29,284 nucleotides of DNA from a virus. Both the position numbers and the translations under genes were made by a program. Under the pieces are notes generated by a model, which saw nothing but the letters and a program-made list of their open reading frames with translations, ran no database searches and was not told where the DNA came from. This document shows positions 17,324-25,198 of the stretch, piece after piece. The stretch's first letter is position 1. Each line of letters starts with the position of its first letter. The stretch covers positions 1 through 29,284 of the IMG/VR virus record IMGVR_UViG_3300033151_000656. One strand, given 5' to 3'.

Positions 17324-18372
17324 TATTCTTCTGCTCCTTGCCCGTACTCAAGCATTTGTTCTTTTGTGTGGCCAAATTGTTTGGCAACTTGGAGCTGGTA
17401 CTCATCCAAATCGCCGGGGGTTTTCACTTCTTTTTGTTTGTCGGGCAACTTGGCAGGCAGCTGAACCATCATGGATGCAGCTACAATCTCAAAATTTGCC
17501 GGGTCACTGATGGCCATCGACAAAAAGAGGGGTTCGCCCTGGGCGTTTTGCTGTTTGAGCATGTCCGGAGTAAACCGATCCGAAAACTTAGCCATGAGCT
17601 TCTCGGCCTCTTGGCCTGCAAGTTTAGCTTCCAGTACTTCAATGCGCCCCGCTGATTCAGCCTCACCGGTCGCAGCAGCCGTCATAGTGGTCAGCTTTGC
17701 CAACACCAAGGGCTCAGTGACTTCCGGGCTCAATCCCAGCGCCGTGGCCACCTTGGCAGATATCACGGTTGGCTTTACGGCTTCCTTGTCGGCCAGCTCG
17801 GTGAGCTTGGCCGTGATCATAGCGACCGCGTCTTTTTCCGTTGCACCTTCGACCAGACCAAGGCCTGATAGGGCAATAAGTGCTGCAAGTAGGTCCACAT
17901 CCACCTCCTGCTGATCGCTGTAACTTGCAACCAGAGCGTTAATATTATTTGTTTTTGGGTCGTTAGTTAATGCGCAATTATAAATGCGTGTGAGTTCCAG
18001 CTTGCCGTTTATTTTTGCAACGGTGAATACAGGGGAAAAATATCTATATTCCCTTTTGTTCAGGTGCTCTTTAGCAATCTCTGTCCATTCAACCTTTGCC
18101 CAAATCCCTTTATCATCGTATCTCCAGTCCTTAATCCAACCAGAGGCAGGGGCTTTTTTCCCTGTCATCGTCTGGTGTTCGTAGTCAAACACCAGGTCAT
18201 TGCCACGTCGATCAATATGCGCTTTAGCTGAGATCCAGCTTTCTTTCGTTACAGAATACTTAGGACCTCCTTCAAGCTGAGCTTCGCCTTTAGGAAAAAT
18301 AAGGTACCATTTGGGCAGGTCCCCTTCAGGGAGATCAAGCGCAGATACTTTTGCGTAATATTTTCTTTTCAT
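17323..18372 (-). CDS. Mu I-like head protease / scaffold
   Basis: A 349-residue protein of the Mu I family. Residues 1-165 form the protease domain, with LIFPKGEAQ, VFDYEHQT (residues 61-68, carrying the conserved His), ASGWIKDWRYDDKGI and REYRYFSPVF. The C-terminal half is Ala/Glu/Lys-rich and helical, suiting a scaffold that is later cleaved, as in Mu where protease and scaffold share one frame. It lies between the G-like and decoration genes. Confidence 0.9.
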   Translation of the reverse strand: MKRKYYAKVSALDLPEGDLPKWYLIFPKGEAQLEGGPKYSVTKESWISAKAHIDRRGNDLVFDYEHQTMTGKKAPASGWIKDWRYDDKGIWAKVEWTEIAKEHLNKREYRYFSPVFTVAKINGKLELTRIYNCALTNDPKTNNINALVASYSDQQEVDVDLLAALIALSGLGLVEGATEKDAVAMITAKLTELADKEAVKPTVISAKVATALGLSPEVTEPLVLAKLTTMTAAATGEAESAGRIEVLEAKLAGQEAEKLMAKFSDRFTPDMLKQQNAQGEPLFLSMAISDPANFEIVAASMMVQLPAKLPDKQKEVKTPGDLDEYQLQVAKQFGHTKEQMLEYGQGAEE

Positions 18373-18382
18373 CTTTTACTTG

Positions 18383-18904
18383 TTAATCTCCCATAATATG
18401 GCTTTCAGCAGCATCTTCAGCATCATCAATATCTTCTGATTGCAGCATAAGGAAGCGCCGCGCAGGAATTTTTCCAAACGGCGTTTGCATCGTCCGGGTG
18501 TGTGACCGGACGGATACAGTACCGTGTATTGTTACACGAGTATGAGCCCGCACACTTGCCGCAACGGTCCCGAATTCACCTTTATCAGCGCCGAAATTTT
18601 GCAATGCCGCGTAAATCAGGTTGGTACCAAACGACACAGAATCCTCTGCAACATCAAAAATGCTGCCTGGAGCACCAGGGATAAAGCTGGCCTGAAGCCT
18701 ACCGGTGTCTCTCAGTGGTTGCCCATCACGGTGCTTTAGGGCATCCCATGTATTGGGTCGCCCCCCAACATCAAAGTTTGTGCGGACAGATTGTGCCCCA
18801 AGCCTTCCGATGGTATCCAGCATCGGTTTACGGTGCTGAAGCCGGGAGAGGATTCTGTTGATTCTCTCCGCAAGGTCTCCCTCTATCTGTATTGCATCAC
18901 TCAT
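18383..18904 (-). CDS. Mu G-like virion morphogenesis protein
   Basis: A 173-residue protein with marks of the phage virion morphogenesis family: ARG/QSVRTNF at the start, PLRDTGRLQASF, SVSFGTNLIYAALQNFG and IPARRFLML near the end. It is the first gene after terminator/promoter copy B, so it opens the capsid transcription unit. In Mu the G protein is needed for tail joining. An untranslated leader of about 150 bases separates it from the predicted start of transcription. Confidence 0.88.
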   Translation of the reverse strand: MSDAIQIEGDLAERINRILSRLQHRKPMLDTIGRLGAQSVRTNFDVGGRPNTWDALKHRDGQPLRDTGRLQASFIPGAPGSIFDVAEDSVSFGTNLIYAALQNFGADKGEFGTVAASVRAHTRVTIHGTVSVRSHTRTMQTPFGKIPARRFLMLQSEDIDDAEDAAESHIMGD

Positions 18905-19069
18905 AGGGCCGGCAAGGTTTACAGAAACATGTTTAGAGTTAGTTTAGTCGCCTCTGTGTTGCACGATATAGGTATTACCCGAGGCAAAGCACGGCTATCC
19001 CCTTAAATCGCTTACAGCTCAATTTTGGCGCTTAATGGTAATGAGGTGGTGTACTCTTAATCTGTGGGT
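18905..19069 (-). other. 5' leader of the capsid operon, no gene seen
   Basis: Between the -10 of promoter copy B and the G-like start there is no open reading frame of note and no strong hairpin by eye. The part near 18920-18960 is A/T-rich on the coding strand with a palindromic ACATGT. It would be the untranslated leader if the predicted promoter is used. Confidence 0.4.
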
Positions 19070-19118
19070 AATATACTTGGTATCTGACGGGGGCGTAATG
19101 CGCTGGAGGGCGGTATGT
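19070..19118 (-). promoter_or_regulatory. late promoter-like module, copy B
   Basis: On the minus strand a 28-base block (19118-19091) conserved with copy A ends in TTACGC (19098-19093). A 17-base spacer follows, then TATATT (19075-19070), five of six matches to a -10. The spacer differs from that in copy A, yet the -10 is kept at the same distance. The weak -35 and a direct repeat (CATACCGCCC and CATTACGCCC) suggest an activator-dependent late promoter. It would drive the G-like, protease, capsid and tail genes. Confidence 0.6.
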
Positions 19119-19158
19119 GGAAATAATTAAAGGCCGCACCCTACTGGGTACAGCCTTT
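19119..19158 (-). terminator. intrinsic terminator, copy B
   Basis: Stem 19158-19129 with a TACT-type loop at 19142-19145: 13 pairs on the minus-strand RNA including two G-U wobbles, which would be C-A mismatches on the plus strand, so the fold favours leftward transcription. U-rich bases (19128-19119) follow. It lies 27 bases after the stop of the last small cargo gene and would end that operon. Confidence 0.75.
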
Positions 19159-19185
19159 TGGTGGAACTTGATTTGTGCTGGATGA

Positions 19186-19395
19186 CTATTTTTCTTGCTG
19201 GCAGAAGCCCCACGCGGCGGATTGTTCTGCGATAGAACATTTTATAGATCGCCCACTGTCCCTGCATGCAGGGCCTGACTCGGCTAACCGGATAATATTA
19301 TCGAGCACATCAAACGGCATCGAAGGACATTTTGCTGCTGCATCTTCTAACCTTTTGGCCAGGATCATCTCTCTTTCTTCTTCAGTTAATTCCAT
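19186..19395 (-). CDS. small protein, unknown
   Basis: A 69-residue protein starting ATG at 19395 with AGAGGG five bases upstream. It begins with an acidic helix (ELTEEEREMILAKRLEDAA) and has four cysteines (CPSMP, PACRD, IKCSI, GFCQQ). It is the last gene of the small-gene insert and is directly followed by terminator copy B. No family is recognised. Confidence 0.6.
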   Translation of the reverse strand: MELTEEEREMILAKRLEDAAAKCPSMPFDVLDNIIRLAESGPACRDSGRSIKCSIAEQSAAWGFCQQEK

Positions 19396-19422
19396 TTTTC
19401 CCTCTCAAATATTAATGATTGA

Positions 19423-20175
19423 TTAGTATTTTCCATATAAGCGATCTTTCAGAAGCTCTCTCCCCAAATCCAGAAGCCTCTGAGCACCCTGGTAACACGT
19501 CTTGGCATGGCTCATATCCTCGCCGTCATGCATGTCAACAAAATCAGACCAGGATTCAATCTCTCCGCTATCAATCTGATTTGCCGTCATCAGCATCATT
19601 GTCAGCTGTTCCTCCACAAGATTTTCATAAGCCTTCTTTCTCCGGTGCGCCCTTACCAAAGAAAGCTCTTCGCCGCTCAGCTCTTCATTGTCAATGATTG
19701 CCGTATCTTCGGGTGTCATCTTTGCACAAAGTCCTGGGTTAGGGTACCTGCCGATAATCGATAGCCCCTCTAGTGCGTTTGTCAATATTTCAGTCTTGTA
19801 CTGCATGGCGGCAAAATTGATGTCAGAGAACTTAAAGGTGGGCTTTAAGGGCGTGATGGTGTCTAAGGTATTCTCCTCACTGGCCAGCTCATCAATCCAT
19901 GCCCATCGTTCTTCTTCCGTCAATGTGGCAAGGGTTGGGTCAGCTTGCACTTCAAACGATTTATTATCTTCCATTATATCCTCAAGGGTAGATTTCAACA
20001 TAGCAAAGGGGCAGACCTCCGCATGTCCATATCCGGTTATTGATTGCTGACAAGCACCACACCACTCTTCCCTCTCTTCTCCGTCCCGCCCGGTCTCTGC
20101 CCAGAAGTTATAATCGCGGGTGAGCCTGTAGGCGCACAGGATAAGCAGGCTTATCTTTTGGCCTTCCGTTTTCAT
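19423..20175 (-). CDS. protein with N-terminal CCHC zinc-like motif
   Basis: A 250-residue soluble protein, coupled by ATGA to the gene before it. C39, C42, H51 and C55 (WCGACQQSITGYGHAEVCPF) can form a zinc site; the rest is acidic and helical (for example EELSGEELSLVRAHRRKKAYE). It is the largest gene of the insert between the F-like and G-like genes. No family is recognised, so the function is open; a regulatory or host-interaction role is only a guess. Confidence 0.65.
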   Translation of the reverse strand: MKTEGQKISLLILCAYRLTRDYNFWAETGRDGEEREEWCGACQQSITGYGHAEVCPFAMLKSTLEDIMEDNKSFEVQADPTLATLTEEERWAWIDELASEENTLDTITPLKPTFKFSDINFAAMQYKTEILTNALEGLSIIGRYPNPGLCAKMTPEDTAIIDNEELSGEELSLVRAHRRKKAYENLVEEQLTMMLMTANQIDSGEIESWSDFVDMHDGEDMSHAKTCYQGAQRLLDLGRELLKDRLYGKY

Positions 20176-20444
20176 GGTTGCTGGTGGCCTGCGGACTCGT
20201 ATTCGTGACGGATATCGTCGTTAATCCCTGCAATGAAGGCATTAACTATTGTTTCTTCGCAATAATCGTCATTCAATTCTGATGAACTTATCGTCCAATC
20301 ATACTCATACCTTTTTTTATTCAAAGTGCAAACAAAGTATACACTTACGACAAGCGAGCAGTCCTGCTTGCGGATTTCAACAGAGCACTTGCAGTTTATC
20401 CCTTCCTCTATCTTGTAGAGGGTCTTATAGAGAGCTTGCAGCAT
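20172..20444 (-). CDS. small protein, unknown
   Basis: A 90-residue protein joined by TAATG to the preceding gene and by ATGA to the next. The N-terminal half has a beta pattern (CKCSVEIRKQDCSLVVSVYF); the C-terminal half is helical and acidic. Five cysteines are spread without a clear metal motif. Unknown function. Confidence 0.6.
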   Translation of the reverse strand: MLQALYKTLYKIEEGINCKCSVEIRKQDCSLVVSVYFVCTLNKKRYEYDWTISSSELNDDYCEETIVNAFIAGINDDIRHEYESAGHQQP

Positions 20445-20653
20445 TAGTGGTCTTTGCCTCCTTCAGTTTTAACAAATTTAAATTCGCATTGCATGGCAGT
20501 GGTCAGGAACGCCTGAACGGTATCTTCTGGAAGGATTGATCTCATCAATCCAAGATTAAATACTATAGAATCCTGGAGGAAATGAACAAGCTCGTCTCCA
20601 GGTATGCTTTTAACCTGCTTCGTGAAAGCTATCAGATTTTTGTCTCTACTCAT
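20444..20653 (-). CDS. small protein, unknown
   Basis: A 69-residue protein. The ATG at 20653 (MSRDKN) is chosen over the upstream TTG because GAGG lies at good spacing. It is helical, with LVHFLQDSIVFNLGLMRSIL in the middle, and may be a small helical bundle. The start is 5 bases after the stop of the preceding gene. Confidence 0.55.
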   Translation of the reverse strand: MSRDKNLIAFTKQVKSIPGDELVHFLQDSIVFNLGLMRSILPEDTVQAFLTTAMQCEFKFVKTEGGKDH

Positions 20654-20657
20654 AATA

Positions 20658-20849
20658 TTACCTCTTGCCACCAATCTGTGTTTTCCTTTTTGAGGATCGA
20701 TAACACGGTTCTTGCGTTTTCAGCAGAGCCTCTTTAAGTTTTTTTGCCGCCCTCATTGCGTCACTGAATACAGAGGCAGTCGACAGATTTTGCACACGCA
20801 ATTCTCTCAGGATAGCTGCATTCATCTTGTAAGAAACTTTTCTATTCAT
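20658..20849 (-). CDS. small basic protein, unknown
   Basis: A 63-residue, strongly basic protein. The ATG at 20849 (MNRKVSYK) has GGAG at good spacing; an ATG four codons earlier lies inside the U tract of the leader RNA and has no binding site. The C-terminal tail (KRKTQIGGKR) could bind nucleic acid. It is the first gene of the small-gene insert and begins directly after the folded leader. Confidence 0.55.
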   Translation of the reverse strand: MNRKVSYKMNAAILRELRVQNLSTASVFSDAMRAAKKLKEALLKTQEPCYRSSKRKTQIGGKR

Positions 20850-20860
20850 AATTGACTCCA

Positions 20861-20946
20861 TAAAAAAAGGGCAGGCAGCAAGCTGTTAGAAGGCCGGCAA
20901 GATAAAACCGGTAGGCAAAAAAGCCTCAGCATGCAACCTGCCCTTA
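20861..20946 (-). ncRNA. folded leader or small RNA ending in U tract
   Basis: On the minus strand AAGGGCAGG (20945-20937) pairs with CCTGCCCTT (20875-20867), nine pairs. A two-base internal loop and further pairs (GCA/TGC, then GCTG/CAGC) extend it. Two inner hairpins follow: AGGC with GCCT (six-base loop) and ACCGG with a CCGG partner. A run of seven T (20868-20862) follows the outer stem at once. The RNA would begin near 20946, set by the -10 at 20958-20953. It could be an attenuator for the small-gene operon or a free small RNA of about 85 bases. No known family is recognised. Confidence 0.5.
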
Positions 20947-20952
20947 AGGACA

Positions 20953-20958
20953 ATTATA
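20953..20958 (-). promoter_or_regulatory. -10 element of leader RNA
   Basis: A perfect TATAAT on the minus strand, seven bases ahead of the start of the outer stem. The -35 at 17 bases (AAGATA, 20981-20976) is poor, so an activator or weak constitutive use is possible. Confidence 0.45.
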
Positions 20959-21061
20959 TAAGTAAGAGGTAGGGGTATCTTGTTCACTCCGGCTTCTAAA
21001 ACGGAGGCAACCGTTTCGAGCGTTGCAAACAGAGCGTAATCCGCTGCGTGGAGTTTGTCAA

Positions 21062-22078
21062 CTAAAATGTGATGCGTTCGATCACAACCCGGCCAGCGGC
21101 ATCCACAATCACATCAATCCGGCTTGCACCTTTTGCCACGGCCCAGCCGGTATCTGTTGCAACCCAGCGCCCTGTATCAAGTATACCCTGCACCCTACTA
21201 TAATCAGCCGCAGCTGCACCAGCCTCAAGGGCCTCGGTGACCTGCTCCGCCGTGGTTACCACGGCCCGGCTACTTGCCCCGGCAGATGCGAGCACCTCAT
21301 CAGAGGCGGCCGCAACTGGGAAGCTCCCCTTTGGGCGTTCAGACCACAACTCAAAGAATTGACCAGAGACAGAGTCCTCCGTTGATTTACGGGAGGTTGC
21401 TTCGGGCCATGTATTTAATTTTTGTTCGTATTGATCAACGCTTCCGCCATAAACAACTTTTCCGGGATTGACCTCAAAGCCTTCTCCGGGCTGCTCATCC
21501 TTTTGCAGATCCGGCAAACCTTCCTGAACGTCTTCTCCACTCCTTCGCACGGATCCGGCAGTCCTGCCGGTCAAGGAAGAGCGTCATTGGAAATGATTAG
21601 TCGGGGCAATGGTATTGAGAGCAGGATCTTCTCTGCGGAAGGTAAGCCCAGAAAGCCGCTTGCATATTGGCGTTATACGTCCGTCATTGATGGAGCTATA
21701 AGAGACAAAAGGAAACAGGTTGCCAGTGTTTATCTCTGCCCAGTTTCCGGCGCTCAGTGCCCCTTGCATATTGGTGCGGAAAATATTATCAATCCGGTAC
21801 GGCTTTTCTGTGTCCCAACCTCGCCGGGAAAAGACCTCAGCAGCGTCTTTTTTGAATTGTTCGAGAGTCGTGCCCTCTTTGATTGCCCGCTGGATTGCCC
21901 GCTGGACCGTATCAAGCTCGTCCCCCTTGGCTATACTGGCAACAGCAAAGGATTGGACTTTCTCCTCTGCCGTCATTTCCTTGTAGACTTCTGGGCTTAC
22001 GTTTACTTTCTCTTCCCAGTATTCCTCCGCCTTAGTCATGGGCAGGGAAAACGGGCTATCAATGACTAAGCGGGCCAT
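21062..22078 (-). CDS. F: Mu F-like minor head protein, probable selenoprotein
   Basis: Read through one in-frame TGA (21586-21584) the gene encodes 338 residues, the expected size for Mu F/SPP1 gp7-type head morphogenesis proteins. Residues 85-164 hold the conserved core (IFRTNMQGALSAGNWAEI, then SINDGRITPICKRLSG). The family normally continues with a Cys-Arg pair after HF/NxF; here position 165 is TGA followed by CGC (Arg). The downstream half keeps the family motif GFEVNPG at 200-206, so both halves are one gene. A SECIS-like hairpin follows. Without readthrough only a 164-residue fragment is made. It is TAATG-coupled to the portal gene. A plain nonsense mutation is the alternative. Confidence 0.8.
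21555..21570 (-). promoter_or_regulatory. SECIS-like hairpin
   Basis: On the coding strand CCGGCA, loop GGAC, TGCCGG: six G/C-rich pairs starting 13 bases after the TGA. The loop opens at base 23 counted from the U of UGA and begins with GG. The apical ten bases GCAGGACTGC differ at one base from GCAGGTCTGC of the E. coli fdhF SECIS, as I recall that element. Bacterial SECIS elements lie in the coding region just after the UGA and are bound by SelB. Confidence 0.65.
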
Positions 22079-23745
22079 TATTCAGCCTGCTCTTTATCAA
22101 CCTGCACCACTCTCCGACCGTGCAGGTTCGCATTCACCAAGCCTATTTCAACGTTATTGCGCAAGCTTTCCATCTCAAGCCGAGGCCACACCTCAAGCAT
22201 CGCTCCAGCGAGATCCTCAACATCTCCCTGGTAGGAAGCCACGAAAGCCAGCATTGCATCCTCGTTGCTAGAGAGGTCTGTTGCTGCAACCAGGGCCGCA
22301 GCATGGTCTTCAATCGCCTGCTGCTCCGGAGTATACTCTTTTTTTGTCAGGCGAGCCGCTGCCCGGACGAGCTTGGCCGCGATAGCTGTATCTTTCTTAT
22401 CCGTTGCCTTTTCTTCCTCTTTATTATCTTCGGTATCTTCATCAATCTCTCCTTCGTCGGGGGAAACCGGAGAGGAAGTCGGGCCAACCAGGCTGGCAAC
22501 CGTAACATCACCCGATTGCAAGGGCATCAAGCCAAACTGCTCTTCAATCCACGGCACGCTGATTTGCCCCTTAAGCAAGGAAGCCAGTGGGGCGACCCAC
22601 TCAATCTTTGCCTTGAGATCTTCCTGTCGTTTCAGGAGGGCGTTAAATCTAGGAAGTGGCGTGTCCCAGCCGAAGTGAAAACCAACAAGTGGAGCGATCC
22701 ATTGGTCAAGGTCAGTGGCTGTCGTCTCCTGTGCGTCAGCCAGAGTGAGGTCTGCTCGTACCCCTGTTTCTAGGGTATGTAGGGCGTAGGAACCTGATTT
22801 TCCAGCCTCAGAAAAGGCAGCAGATCCGACAAGGGCCTTGCTGATTTCAGCATTGCAAAAATTGACCTGCAGCTCCCACAACTGCGCCCCGCTGACCGAT
22901 TTCGCGGCCTCCATAAACTCGATTTTTGTCGAGGAAGAAATAGTGGCGGCAAAGTCTGTACCGATGCCACGAACTGCGGCCTCTAGCTGTTTGATATCAG
23001 CCGGATCGGTTCCAGGCTCGTAGATGCCGAGTCGGAGGGGGATACCACACAGCTCGGAAAATACCCACCAATCACGCACCGCGAAGTGTTTGAACACCAT
23101 CATCCATGTGACCGGACGGAAAACTCCGGAGCGGGTACCATGTCGACTCAGGCCTCCGTAGGTATGGAGAAATAGCGACCGAGGATGGATCTCTTCGCCT
23201 TTTGGGTGATCATCCGTAACCAGCAGGGGCCAGTCACGGAGGAAGCCGGTTCTTGGGTCCTGAAATATTAATCGCTTATGCTCGATAAAGTTAAAGCTTT
23301 TAACCGTATACGTCTTATGATCCCACTCGGGCGCTAAACCAGCATACCCAAAGCTTACTGCGGACTGTTGCGCTTTTTTGTATTTATCCCAATCATCATG
23401 ATTGAGGACATTTTGTTGGATAAACTCGACAACATCAAGGTCGCGTTGCGAATCAGAAGCGGGGGTTAGCTGCCAATCAAGATATTGGCTCGTTATCGCA
23501 TTGACTCGTTTTTTCTCCTCGGAAACGATGTGTGCATCATGTTCCAACAGCTGCTCAAAGAGCTGGGCCTGCTGGTTCATGTCGCCTTGATCAGCGCGGC
23601 GGAAGATAGGGCCGATCTTTTCCGGGGTTAGTCCATCCGTGATGTACTCACGGTTGCTTTTCGTTAACGGAGCAGCGGGCAGGGGTCGCCGTGGCGGTAA
23701 TGTTGTTGTCCGCATGATGTTGCCGTTTTTATCGTAAATTGGCAT
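22078..23745 (-). CDS. portal protein (Mu gp29-like, DUF935)
   Basis: A 555-residue protein of the Mu gp29 family: N-terminal LTPEKIGPIFRRADQGDMNQ, then EHDAHIVSEEKKRVNAI and DWQLTPASDS, and later the STKIEFMEAA and GSYALHTLETGVRADL stretches. It sits between the large terminase and the F-like gene, the Mu order. An acidic linker lies near residues 430-460 (EGEIDEDTEDNKEEE). It forms the dodecameric DNA entry ring at one head vertex. Start at 23745 with AAGG three bases upstream. Confidence 0.93.
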   Translation of the reverse strand: MPIYDKNGNIMRTTTLPPRRPLPAAPLTKSNREYITDGLTPEKIGPIFRRADQGDMNQQAQLFEQLLEHDAHIVSEEKKRVNAITSQYLDWQLTPASDSQRDLDVVEFIQQNVLNHDDWDKYKKAQQSAVSFGYAGLAPEWDHKTYTVKSFNFIEHKRLIFQDPRTGFLRDWPLLVTDDHPKGEEIHPRSLFLHTYGGLSRHGTRSGVFRPVTWMMVFKHFAVRDWWVFSELCGIPLRLGIYEPGTDPADIKQLEAAVRGIGTDFAATISSSTKIEFMEAAKSVSGAQLWELQVNFCNAEISKALVGSAAFSEAGKSGSYALHTLETGVRADLTLADAQETTATDLDQWIAPLVGFHFGWDTPLPRFNALLKRQEDLKAKIEWVAPLASLLKGQISVPWIEEQFGLMPLQSGDVTVASLVGPTSSPVSPDEGEIDEDTEDNKEEEKATDKKDTAIAAKLVRAAARLTKKEYTPEQQAIEDHAAALVAATDLSSNEDAMLAFVASYQGDVEDLAGAMLEVWPRLEMESLRNNVEIGLVNANLHGRRVVQVDKEQAE

Positions 23746-23747
23746 CC

Positions 23748-25198
23748 TTACAAAGCTCCTGCCCGGCTCTTGAACCGGCGCTTATCGAGTGATTTATATT
23801 CAGGTGTTCCGCCACCGGTCTGCAGGAGACTCACTGCTCCTTCGAGCGCGTCGGGGCCATCATCGTTGATGTTTGCATCTTCCAGATACCACAGCTGCTC
23901 AATCAGCAGGTTTTGGTCGCTATGGTTGCGGCAGAACCTGAGCTTTCCTTGCTGATAGATATAAGATAGAGTGCCAACAATTCTGGCCTCTTTATTTGTA
24001 TTATGACGGACGGCCTTCCAGGGGAGATAACCCTCTCAACCGCTGCTTGACAGGCATTCAGCATGCCGGTAACTGATCCGTGCTGAATCCAGGCGTGCAG
24101 GATGTAGAAAATCATTGCTTTACGATCAAGGCCGATAGTTACAATTGCCTTGAAATCGTTCTTCTTTGCATTTTTTGCAGAGGGGTCGCAGAAAGATGCA
24201 ACTGCTAAATCTTGCGGTAAAGAGAGGTGGTCGTCATAATATTTTACCAAGGCAGATTTAAATTCAGCATCCTCTGACTCGGTACGATTCATGAATTCTT
24301 TAAGAAAAGCTTTAAGTCCAATTTGCTTTATCTTCGCAAGGAGGCGCTTCATGGGCCAAAGTGCAGGCCATAGAGGACGCTCATCGGGTGTATCATGGTC
24401 TATGATTGCAGCAAGAACGCAGGAGTCATATCGCTGATCACCGGCCTCATCTACTTCCGCGACCATTTGCGCGATTGCTGAGCGTGGAGAAAACATATTC
24501 TGCGCATAGACCATCAGGCCGGTGGCACTCATACTGCCGAGCACCGCACTCTTTATCCAATCTACGCGGTTCTGTGTTTGCTTTGGGCTCCTAACTGTCT
24601 GATCATTCTCCAAGTCATCAAGGCATATATAGTCAGGTCGGTGCTGCCGATGCTTCCGCCCTCGGACAGGCTCACCGAATCCTCTTGCCCAGCAGCGGAC
24701 CCCATTCGCGGTCACGAAATTACTGCTTGTCCAGGGCGAGCCTATGAGGTCACCAAAATCATGCCGTATCCTATGGTTTCCCTCTATCTCTGCCTTCAGA
24801 GCCATAACAAAGTCTGTAGCAAGATCGTTAGTGTCAGAACCCAGGATGTTGAACCAACGTTTTGCATAAACAATATTATGGAGAGGTACCCCAAAAGACC
24901 AGAACGTTGATTTGGCATGTTCTCGCGGAACAACAGCAAGAAAAACGTGATTCATTACTTCGGATATTTCTGCCCATTCGCTGTGAAATGGAGCGAAGTC
25001 AACCGTGAAATAATGGGGGAGATACTTCTTGAAAAAATAAAGTTGATCATGCTCAGACCTCGCGATCCGCGCGGTCTGTTTCTCCGGCGTATCATTTTCA
25101 AACGGGGAAACAGACTCTGATACCCACTTGAGAAGCGCAGCGGCCTTGTCGTCATACTGCTTTTCTGTGATGTTTCGCCGCTTTCGCATGGTCGCCAT
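23748..25198 (-). CDS. terL: terminase large subunit, frameshifted
   Basis: ATPase: Walker A at residues 91-98 (PREHAKST), Walker B at 190-195 (YICLDD). The nuclease domain begins with CDPSAKNAKKNDF (first Asp 338). The frame as read stops at 23903 after a nonsense tail. A second frame from about 24031 gives the true family C-terminus (TNKEARIVGTLSYIYQQGKL, later DDGPDALEGAV) and ends at 23748, two bases before the portal start. One base lost in a G run (plus-strand CCC at 24031-24033) would restore AVERGYLPW. In addition about 25-30 residues around the second nuclease acid appear missing between MLNAC and GYLPW. Real damage or an assembly error are both possible. Confidence 0.85.

Noticed and set aside
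21033-21061. TTGACA just after the F-like stop as a promoter
   Set aside because: A perfect -35, but the hexamer at 17 bases (TACGCT) is a poor -10; the TATAAT at 20953-20958 is a better candidate for the leader.
21062-21574. Separate gene starting at the TTG at 21574
   Set aside because: It is in the same frame as the F-like gene, lacks a binding site and carries the family C-terminal motif; readthrough of one TGA explains it better.
21422-22069. Long plus-strand open frame opposite the F-like gene
   Set aside because: Shadow of a well-supported head gene; no binding site and no recognisable protein character.
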